10,657 bases of DNA from the NCBI GenBank assembly GCA_033722675.1, contig JAWVYO010000081.1, positions 1 to 10,657 on the forward strand, given 5' to 3'. Under the pieces are notes generated by a model. The model did no database searches. It saw nothing but the letters and a program-made list of their open reading frames with translations, and had not been told where the DNA came from. The position numbers and the translations under genes were made by a program. Origin of the DNA: DATHYU01 sp033722675 (GTDB lineage Bacteria > Actinomycetota > Acidimicrobiia > Spongiisociales > UBA11373). This document shows positions 6,221-10,657 of this stretch, one piece after another (positions within the stretch are counted from its first letter, which is position 1; each line of letters begins with the position of its first letter).

Positions 6221-6944
6221 TCGGCCGCTCGCCGAAGGCGAACCGGCGGGCGCCCGCTGCGGCCACGTCGAGCACGCGTCTGCCCTGCTCGGCCTCGATC
6301 GCCAGCCCCTCCGCCAGCGGCAACCCCAATCCCCCGTAGACCGCGGCGCGGTCGGTGCGGACCGTCGCCTGCGGATGCCGGGCGATCGCCCGGGCGAGGT
6401 CGATGGCGGCATCGAGTTCCGTGTCCGGTGCGACGAGACGGTCCACGAGCCCGATCCTCGCCGCCTCGTCGGCCGCCACCGGGCGTCCGGTGAGGATCAT
6501 GTCGAGGGCCCGGCCCAGCCCCACGATCCGGGGCAGTCGCTGGGTGCCGCCGTCGACGAGGGGGACGCCGTACCGGCGCTCGAAGCAGCCGAAGACCGCG
6601 TCCTCCCCGGCGACCCGGAGGTCGCACCACAGGGCGAGTTCCAACCCCCCGGCCACGCAGTGTCCGGCCACCGCCGCGATCGTCGGCTTCGAGACGCCCT
6701 CCTGGGGGGCGCCGAGCCACCCTCGGTCGGTCTCCTCGAGATCGAAGGCCACGAGATCCGCGCCAGAGCAGAAGGTGCCCCCCGCCCCGGTGAGGATGCC
6801 CACCGCGACGTCGTCGTCGCCGTCGAAGCGATCCCACGCCTCCCGCAGCGCCACCGCCGTCGCCCGGGCGACGGCGTTGCGCCGCTCCGGCCGGGCGATG
6901 GTGACGACGGCGACCTCGCCGATGCGCTCGTAGTGGACCGTCAT
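6207..6944 (-). CDS. Enoyl-CoA hydratase/isomerase (crotonase) family protein
   Basis: The 245-residue protein is a typical crotonase. It starts VHYERIGEVAVVTIARPERRNA, then has the oxyanion-hole segment FCSGADL (58-64) and the core GHCVAGGLELALWCDLR. Both catalytic glutamates of true enoyl-CoA hydratases appear conserved: Glu102 in GLEL (aligned with rat Glu144) and Glu122 in GCFERRYG (aligned with Glu164). DGGTQRLPRIVG follows, so hydratase activity on a 2-enoyl-CoA is plausible; the chain length or pathway cannot be told. The protein is slightly shorter than the usual 255-265 residues. A TAGGCT box 9 nt before the ATG suggests a leaderless transcript. The gene is monocistronic, divergent from the membrane protein at 7001, and its tail overlaps the PAC2 gene. 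No beta-oxidation partner genes are adjacent. Confidence 0.92.
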   Translation of the reverse strand: MTVHYERIGEVAVVTIARPERRNAVARATAVALREAWDRFDGDDDVAVGILTGAGGTFCSGADLVAFDLEETDRGWLGAPQEGVSKPTIAAVAGHCVAGGLELALWCDLRVAGEDAVFGCFERRYGVPLVDGGTQRLPRIVGLGRALDMILTGRPVAADEAARIGLVDRLVAPDTELDAAIDLARAIARHPQATVRTDRAAVYGGLGLPLAEGLAIEAEQGRRVLDVAAAGARRFAFGERPTTGP

Positions 6945-6953
6945 GCCACCGCC

Positions 6954-6959
6954 AGCCTA
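6954..6959 (-). promoter_or_regulatory. -10 box of a leaderless promoter for the crotonase gene
   Basis: The minus strand reads TAGGCT, 9 nt before the ATG at 6944. There is no good Shine-Dalgarno sequence in the intervening GGCGGTGGC. The whole divergent intergenic region is only 56 bp (6945-7000) and also holds the plus-strand promoter for the gene at 7001. Confidence 0.5.
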
Positions 6960-6987
6960 TGCGAGAGGACTACGCCGCCGCGATCAC

Positions 6988-6993
6988 TACCGT
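6988..6993 (+). promoter_or_regulatory. -10 box of a leaderless promoter for the CopD-like membrane protein gene
   Basis: TACCGT lies 7 nt before the ATG at 7001, the same spacing as at the PAC2 gene. It overlaps the same upstream octamer GATCACTA (6982-6989). The gap CGCCGCC contains no ribosome-binding site. This spacing is one reason to prefer ATG 7001 over the start at 6959. Confidence 0.5.
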
Positions 6994-7000
6994 CGCCGCC

Positions 7001-7396
7001 ATGACACTGTCCGGAGTCCTGCTCTGGTTCCACCTGCTCGGTATGGCCGTCTGGATCGGGGGGATGATCACGGTGGGTGCCATCGTGCCCTCCCTCCGTC
7101 GGTCGGGCGCGTCGGCCGAACAGCTCCGAGCGATGGCCCGGGCCTTCGGACGGGTGTCGTGGGTCGCCCTCGGCCTCCTCGTCGCCACCGGGGTCTGGCA
7201 GCTCGCCCTGGCCGACGAGGGTGAGCTCGATCGCACGGCGTTCGGGATCAAGCTCCTGCTGGTGGGGGTGGCCGCATCGTTCGCCCTCGTGCACCAGATG
7301 ACGGCCCGAACGGCTTCCCCCGCGGCGAGGGGAATCGTGCAGGGGCTGATCCTCCTGTCGTCCCTCGGCGTGCTCGCAGCAGCCGTCGCCCTCTGA
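7001..7396 (+). CDS. Small CopD-like integral membrane protein, four predicted helices
   Basis: The 131-residue protein has four hydrophobic segments: about 3-29 (LLWFHLLGMAVWIGGMITVGAIV), 50-70, 81-98 (FGIKLLLVGVAASFALVHQ) and 110-131. The His11 and Trp18-x-GG of the first helix, and the (I)KLLLV...H pattern of the third, resemble the CopD/YncC-like (copper resistance D) superfamily, in which paired histidines suggest heme or metal binding. The function of such short members is unknown. I start it at ATG 7001, which opens directly on the first helix and sits 7 nt after a TAnnnT box. The in-frame ATG at 6959 would add 14 residues and coincides with the opposing crotonase promoter. It stands alone, convergent with the bS22-like gene. 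Confidence 0.75.
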   Translation: MTLSGVLLWFHLLGMAVWIGGMITVGAIVPSLRRSGASAEQLRAMARAFGRVSWVALGLLVATGVWQLALADEGELDRTAFGIKLLLVGVAASFALVHQMTARTASPAARGIVQGLILLSSLGVLAAAVAL

Positions 7397-7437
7397 GCGG
7401 GCGCGGCGGAACACACCGGCGGAGCGGATCGGAGCGG

Positions 7438-7453
7438 GGCGCCCGAAGGCGCC
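7438..7453. terminator. Candidate bidirectional hairpin between convergent genes
   Basis: GGCGCC, a CGAA loop, then GGCGCC again form a perfect 6-bp GC stem with a tetraloop. It lies 41 bp after the stop of the membrane-protein gene and 4 bp after the stop of the bS22-like gene on the other strand. No U-tract follows in either direction, so it would be an atypical intrinsic terminator. Confidence 0.35.
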
Positions 7454-7457
7454 GAGA

Positions 7458-7550
7458 TCACTTCTTGCGCTTGTGGCGGTTGGCGCGAAGACGCTTGCGG
7501 TACTTGTGCTTCGACATCTTCTTGCGCCGCTTCTTGACGAGCGAGCCCAT
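7458..7550 (-). CDS. bS22-type small ribosomal protein (AURKAIP1/COX24 domain), 30 residues
   Basis: The product is MGSLVKKRRKKMSKHKYRKR plus ten more basic residues. Seventeen of its 30 residues are Lys or Arg. It matches the pattern (M)GSxxKKRRKRMSKxKxRKxLRxxRxxR of the small bacterial ribosomal protein bS22, described in mycobacterial ribosomes and widespread in actinobacteria as an AURKAIP1/COX24 domain protein. It should sit on the 30S subunit near 16S rRNA. The start ATG at 7548-7550 follows a GAGGA, and a longer reading upstream would run through the promoter of the divergent dehydrogenase gene. Automatic annotation often misses genes of this size. It is one of the clearer pointers to an actinobacterial host. 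Confidence 0.9.
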   Translation of the reverse strand: MGSLVKKRRKKMSKHKYRKRLRANRHKRKK

Positions 7551-7597
7551 CGGTCCTCGTTGGTCGGGAACGGGTGCCGCCCGGGAGCGGCCTCTCC

Positions 7598-7603
7598 AGG
7601 GTA
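7598..7603 (-). promoter_or_regulatory. Possible -10 box for the bS22-like gene
   Basis: The minus strand reads TACCCT about 47 nt before the ATG at 7550, which would give a leader of roughly 40 nt. A 5-bp hairpin (GCCGC/GCGGC, 7576-7591) lies in that leader. No clear -35 box was seen, so this is a weak call. Confidence 0.25.
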
Positions 7604-7647
7604 TCGCGCAGGTCCTTCCAGTGGGGACCGGCTTCGGCCGGGTCGGG

Positions 7648-7653
7648 TAGCCT
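7648..7653 (+). promoter_or_regulatory. Candidate -10 box for the short-chain dehydrogenase gene
   Basis: TAGCCT is the same hexamer as at the PAC2 gene, but 29 nt upstream of its start codon. A normal Shine-Dalgarno sequence (GGGAGG, 7673-7678) lies 4 nt before the ATG at 7683. The transcript therefore has a short leader and is not leaderless. Confidence 0.4.
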
Positions 7654-7682
7654 CGCCTCGAGTCGACCCGCAGGGAGGACGC

Positions 7683-8441
7683 ATGGCCGCCCCCATCACA
7701 CTCGAGGATCGCGTGGTGATCGTGACCGGCGCGAGCCGGGGCATCGGTGAGGCGATCGCCCACGCGGTGTCGACCGCCGGCGGCGCCGTGGTCCTCGCGA
7801 GCCGCAAGCAGGAGGGTCTCGATGCGGTCGCTGCATCCATTCGCGACGCCGGTGGCACCGCCCTGCCGCTGGCGACCCACGTCGGTCATCCCGACGAGGT
7901 CGAGGCGCTCTTCGAACGCGTCATGGACGAGTTCGGCGTCGTCCACGGCCTCGTGAACAACGCCGCCACCAATCCGTACTTCGGTCCGATGGTCGGCACC
8001 TCCGAAGCGGCCTTCGACAAGACGTTCGAGGTGAACGTGAAGGGTCCGCTCAAGGCCACCGCCGAGTTCGTGAAGCACGCCGGACCCGGAGGCTCCATCG
8101 TCAACATCGCCTCGGTGAACGGGATGCGGGCCTCACCGCTGCAGGGCGTCTACGCGATGACGAAGGCGTCGGTCATCTCCATGACCCAGACCCTGTCACT
8201 GGAGCTCGGGTCGGCGGGCATCCGCGTGAACGCGATCGCACCGGGCCTCGTCGAGACGCGGTTCGCCGCCACGCTGGTCGAGGACGACGACCTCCGGGAG
8301 CACTACACGGCCCGTGCCTCGCTCGGCCGTCACGCCCAGCCCGACGAGATCGCCGGTGCCGCCGTCTACCTGTTGTCGGACGCGGCGTCCTACACCACGG
8401 GCGAGACCATCGTCGTGGACGGCGGCTACGTCGCCACCTGA
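7683..8441 (+). CDS. Short-chain dehydrogenase/reductase (SDR), classical type
   Basis: This 252-residue cytosolic oxidoreductase has all classical SDR features: the cofactor loop TGASRGIG (15-22), NNAA (92-95), the catalytic Ser144, Tyr157 and Lys161 (YxxxK), NAIAPGLVET after the active site, and the C-terminal GETIVVDGGY. After the second strand the sequence is ASRKQEGL, with Arg41-Lys42, which favours NADP(H) over NAD(H). It resembles FabG-like and glucose-dehydrogenase-like SDRs; the substrate cannot be told. The ATG at 7683 has GGGAGG 4 nt upstream. An in-frame extension from 7473 would run antisense through the bS22-like gene and is rejected. It is followed directly by the RNA methyltransferase, with which it is probably co-transcribed. 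Confidence 0.93.
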   Translation: MAAPITLEDRVVIVTGASRGIGEAIAHAVSTAGGAVVLASRKQEGLDAVAASIRDAGGTALPLATHVGHPDEVEALFERVMDEFGVVHGLVNNAATNPYFGPMVGTSEAAFDKTFEVNVKGPLKATAEFVKHAGPGGSIVNIASVNGMRASPLQGVYAMTKASVISMTQTLSLELGSAGIRVNAIAPGLVETRFAATLVEDDDLREHYTARASLGRHAQPDEIAGAAVYLLSDAASYTTGETIVVDGGYVAT

Positions 8442-8484
8442 CATCGTCACGCGGTTCCGCACCGCTCGTCGCGACGAGCAGGCG

Positions 8485-9171
8485 GTGGTCGTCGAGGGGT
8501 TCCACGCGCTCAAGCACGCGATCCGCTTCGGCGCACGGCTGCGGGAGGTCGCCTGCTCCGACGCCGGGACGCTGGAGGCCCTGGCCGGGGATCTCGCCCC
8601 CGACGTGACGGAGACGCTCGAGGAGGCGGCCACCGTCGTCGGACCCGACGTCTTCTCCCGGCTGGCCCCGCGGCCCCATCCCACGGGGGTGGTGGCCGTC
8701 GCCGATCGGCCGTCGCCGGGCCGCGCCCTCGAGCGACGGCGCGGGCGCGTCGTCGTCCTGGAGCGGCCACGCCGTCCCAACAACGTCGGAGCCTCGGTGC
8801 GGGTCGCCGCGGCCGCCGGGGCGGCCGGCGTCGTCGTCGTCGACGGTGCGGATCCCTGGCATCCGGAGGCGGTCCGGACCGGTGCCGGACTCCAGTTCGC
8901 CCTCGACGTGACGCTCGTGCCCGCGTTCCCCCCCACCCCGCTCACGGTGGTCGCCATGGACCCCGACGGCGATCCGACGCTCGACGTGCCCGCCGACGCC
9001 GCGATCTGTTTCGGGACCGAGCGCGAGGGCCTGTCGGCGGCGTTACGCGACCGCGCCGACCGGGTCGTCGCCCTCCCGATGCGATCCGGCGTGTCCAGCC
9101 TCAACCTGGCCACGGCCGTGGCGGCGACGCTCTACCGCCGACCGGGTGCGATGCCGCCCGCGCCGGATTAG
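8485..9171 (+). CDS. SpoU/TrmH-family RNA 2'-O-methyltransferase (SPOUT fold)
   Basis: This enzyme should methylate a ribose 2'-OH in rRNA or tRNA using S-adenosylmethionine. Counting from GTG 8485, the three family motifs are present: RPNNVGASVRVA (98-109, with the RNA-contacting Arg106), CFGTEREGLS (175-184) and LPMRSGVSSLNLATAVA (197-213). The trefoil-knot C-terminal domain is therefore complete. The N-terminal L30-like substrate domain starts with VVEGFHALKHAI. The start is a problem. GTG 8485 is the only ordinary start codon between the dehydrogenase stop and the motif, yet the frame upstream from 8443 (RFRTARRDEQA) looks homologous to related proteins, so an ATC start at 8443 is possible. 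The GTG at 8314 would overlap the dehydrogenase by 128 bp with shadow-like sequence. The stop interlocks with that of the convergent thrB gene. Confidence 0.88.
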   Translation: MVVEGFHALKHAIRFGARLREVACSDAGTLEALAGDLAPDVTETLEEAATVVGPDVFSRLAPRPHPTGVVAVADRPSPGRALERRRGRVVVLERPRRPNNVGASVRVAAAAGAAGVVVVDGADPWHPEAVRTGAGLQFALDVTLVPAFPPTPLTVVAMDPDGDPTLDVPADAAICFGTEREGLSAALRDRADRVVALPMRSGVSSLNLATAVAATLYRRPGAMPPAPD

Positions 9172-10028
9172 CCCGTCTCGACGACGAGGCCCGTGGTGGC
9201 GATGTCGGGCTGGAGCACGACCCCCGTGCCCGCCATCCGATGCTCGAAGGCATGGGCGACGGCGGCCCTCGTGTCCGCGGTCGCCAGGGCGAGCACCGAC
9301 GGACCGGCCCCGCTCCATGCGGCGTGGGCCGCGCCGGCGTCGCGGGCGACCTCGATGAGCGCCCCGGTCAGCGGCGACAGCCGGGACCGGCGAGCCTCGT
9401 GGAGCTCGTCGCCCGCGGCCTCGGCGAGGAGGTCCGGATCACCGGACCGGAGGCCCTCGAGGAGGAAGGCGAGCCGGGCAGCCGTCCGGACGACGACCTG
9501 TAGCTCCACGGTCGAGCCGAGGGCGTTGCGAGCCGAGCGGGTGGAGAGGCGCTCGTCGGGCACGGCGACGACGGGCACGAACGAGGGGTGGAGGGCGACG
9601 GGCCGGACCGTCCCCGTCGGCGACACCATGACGGCGCCCCCGTGCGCGGCGGCGGCCACGTTGTCCGGATGCCCCTCGACGCTCGCCGCGACCTCGCCCA
9701 CCTCGACCGTGTCGGTGGACCGGCCGACGCTCGCCCGGACCGCTCCGGCCACCGCGACGATCAGGGCCGCGCTCGACCCGAGGCCCCGGGCCACCGGGAT
9801 GTTCCCGCCGACGTCGACGGCGAACGGCCCCGCCCCCGGTGCCGCGGCTTCCGCCGCCGCCCGCACCAGGGTCAGGGCGTCGTCGTCGGCGGGCTCGCCT
9901 CCGGAGCGGAGCGCCCAGGCGGCCGCCGGCGCCACTTCCACGTGACAGCGGAGGTCGAGGGCCAGCGCCAGCACGTCGAAACCGGGCCCGAGGTTCGCGG
10001 AGGACGCCGGCGCCGAGGCGCGGATCAC
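9168..10028 (-). CDS. thrB: Homoserine kinase (GHMP kinase family)
   Basis: ThrB phosphorylates L-homoserine with ATP to O-phosphohomoserine, the step before threonine synthase. The 286-residue protein begins IRASAPASSANLGPGFDVLALAL, the ThrB N-terminal signature. It has the GHMP ATP-binding motif PVARGLGSSAA (78-88), the EGHPDNV segment (118-124), and a C-terminal SGAGPSVLAL glycine-rich motif (239-248). Length is slightly below the usual 300-310. The GTG at 10026-10028 overlaps the stop of the upstream cation transporter gene by 4 bp (GTGA), with no good ribosome-binding site, so it is translated by coupling. The usual hom and thrC neighbours are absent here. The stop (TAA) interlocks with the TAG of the methyltransferase on the other strand, and the gene is transcribed with the transporter. 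Confidence 0.9.
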   Translation of the reverse strand: MIRASAPASSANLGPGFDVLALALDLRCHVEVAPAAAWALRSGGEPADDDALTLVRAAAEAAAPGAGPFAVDVGGNIPVARGLGSSAALIVAVAGAVRASVGRSTDTVEVGEVAASVEGHPDNVAAAAHGGAVMVSPTGTVRPVALHPSFVPVVAVPDERLSTRSARNALGSTVELQVVVRTAARLAFLLEGLRSGDPDLLAEAAGDELHEARRSRLSPLTGALIEVARDAGAAHAAWSGAGPSVLALATADTRAAVAHAFEHRMAGTGVVLQPDIATTGLVVETG

Positions 10029-10657
10029 GAGTCGGCGCCCACTTCCACGAAGATCCTCGTCGCCTCCGGCACGACCGAGCGGATCGCCTCCTCGATGTCG
10101 GCGACCACCCCCTCGACCTGATCGCCCGAGAACCCGTCCTCGACGGTCACGTCGACGTTGACGAGGATCTCCTCGGAGCCGAGATGCATCGTCATCAGCC
10201 GCTCCACGGTCTCGACGCTGCCCAGGGAGAGGATGGCCCCGCGGATCTCCGACCGGGTGCGCCGGGATGCCGACTCGCCGAGCAGCAGCCCCTTCGTCTC
10301 GAGCGCGAGGAGCCAGGCCGTGGCGGTGAGCATGATCCCGATCACGATCGACGCCGCGCCGTCCCACTGCGATGCTCCGGTCACCTCGGCGAGGATCAGG
10401 CCGGCGGCGGCGATGAACACACCGAGCACGGCGACGGTGTCCTCGAACAGGACCACCACCAGCGTCGGGTCCTTGCTCTCACGGATCGTGCGCCAGGCCC
10501 CCCGCCCCCGGCGCCGCCGGTTGAACTCCTCGAGGGCGGGGCGGAAGGCGATGACGATCTCGAAGAAGGCGGCGAGGCCCAGGACCACGAGGTTCAACAC
10601 GATCCCGCCCTCGTGGTGCTCGGGATGCCGGAGCCGCTCGTACCCCTCGAGGATCGC
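10025..10657 (-). CDS. Cation diffusion facilitator (ZNT9/SLC30A9-like), 5' end cut by window edge
   Basis: This is an inner-membrane metal-ion/proton antiporter of the CDF family. The 210 visible residues begin AILEGYERLRHPEHHEGG, the conserved loop before a transmembrane helix. Helices follow at about 19-39 (IVLNLVVLGLAAFFEIVIAF), 65-93 (PTLVVVLFEDTVAVLGVFIAAAGLIL) and 100-128 (WDGAASIVIGIMLTATAWLLA). The combination SKDP...FEDTVAVLG and the YD/WD..AS..IG segment is typical of the ZNT9-like branch, where Glu-Asp replaces the HxxxD zinc site of other CDFs. The C-terminal 95 residues form the cytosolic ferredoxin-like dimer domain (ILVNVDVTVEDG...ADIEEAIRSVVPEATRIFVEV). The metal is not clear. 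The N-terminal helices lie beyond the window. It is translationally coupled to thrB by a GTGA overlap. Confidence 0.9.
   Translation of the reverse strand, partial: AILEGYERLRHPEHHEGGIVLNLVVLGLAAFFEIVIAFRPALEEFNRRRRGRGAWRTIRESKDPTLVVVLFEDTVAVLGVFIAAAGLILAEVTGASQWDGAASIVIGIMLTATAWLLALETKGLLLGESASRRTRSEIRGAILSLGSVETVERLMTMHLGSEEILVNVDVTVEDGFSGDQVEGVVADIEEAIRSVVPEATRIFVEVGADS

Noticed and set aside
3944..6412. An 822-codon open frame on the minus strand
   Set aside because: It runs antisense to the PAC2 gene and out of frame through hydB and the CNBD gene, with Arg/Gly/Pro-rich, low-complexity translation. It is a shadow frame caused by high GC.
6959..7000. ATG at 6959 as start of the membrane protein
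   Set aside because: It overlaps the crotonase promoter, adds 14 non-hydrophobic residues, and loses the TAnnnT spacing seen at ATG 7001.
7576..7591. 5-bp hairpin (GCCGC/GCGGC) in the leader of the bS22-like gene as an autoregulatory element
   Set aside because: Short GC stems of this size are expected by chance at this GC content, and there is no match to a known ribosomal-protein leader.
7473..7682. N-terminal extension of the dehydrogenase back to 7473
   Set aside because: The extension is antisense to the bS22-like gene and passes a good promoter and Shine-Dalgarno sequence at 7648-7678. The dehydrogenase fold begins at 7683.
8314..8440. GTG start at 8314 for the RNA methyltransferase
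   Set aside because: It overlaps the dehydrogenase by 128 bp and the added residues are Pro/Arg/Ser-rich shadow sequence without family similarity.
1..10657. Mobile elements, CRISPR arrays, tRNA or rRNA genes
   Set aside because: No transposase or integrase motifs, no regularly spaced direct repeats, and no tRNA-like cloverleaf or rRNA sequence were noticed on either strand by eye.

Overview
The window is very GC-rich, densely packed bacterial DNA that looks like a chromosome segment of an actinobacterium. An uncultured Acidimicrobiia-like lineage is my guess. The support is the 30-residue basic ribosomal protein of the bS22 (AURKAIP1/COX24) type, a PAC2-family protein, frequent GTG starts, and apparent leaderless promoters with a TAnnnT box 7-9 nt before the start codon. 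The phylum is an inference from gene content; no rRNA or long marker gene is present.

Left half (1-5262, minus strand): one tightly coupled operon for a cytosolic group 3b [NiFe]-hydrogenase (sulfhydrogenase or NADP-linked type). In transcription order it holds hydB (Fe-S beta subunit), a small cyclic-nucleotide-binding-domain (CNBD) protein, hydG (FAD/NAD(P) and [2Fe-2S] subunit), hydD (small subunit), hydA (NiFe large subunit), a maturation endopeptidase, a HypA-like protein without its zinc domain, and HypC, which is cut by the left edge. Neighbouring genes overlap by up to 17 bp or are 1-2 bp apart. Most carry GGAGG or GGGAGG exactly 6 nt before the start. Electrons should flow between the NiFe site (HydA), three Fe-S clusters (HydD), and the HydB and HydG modules, where NAD(P)(H) is bound. 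The last three genes mature HydA. The CNBD protein has no helix-turn-helix and an atypical phosphate-binding cassette, so it looks like an accessory or sensor subunit and not a transcription factor.

Centre (5263-6944): a 115-bp divergent promoter region contains a perfect 14-bp palindrome, a 7-9-7 inverted repeat built from the same half-site (GACCGT), and a further half-site at the start of the divergent gene. That gene encodes a PAC2-family protein. A crotonase-family enoyl-CoA hydratase/isomerase gene converges on it with a 14-bp tail overlap.

Right half (6945-10657): divergent from the crotonase gene is a small four-helix CopD-like membrane protein. Then come the bS22-like gene (minus), a short-chain dehydrogenase and a SpoU/TrmH-family RNA methyltransferase (plus, overlapping), a homoserine kinase (minus, its stop interlocked with that of the methyltransferase), and a ZNT9-like cation diffusion facilitator that runs off the right edge and is translationally coupled to the homoserine kinase gene. 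These are housekeeping or general-metabolism genes with no evident link to the hydrogenase.

No mobile elements, CRISPR arrays, tRNAs or rRNAs were seen, and no stretch over 300 bp lacks a gene. I found no wholly new system. The most unusual items are the degenerate CNBD protein inside the hydrogenase operon, the zinc-less HypA, and the repeated operator half-sites in the hydB/PAC2 divergent promoter.
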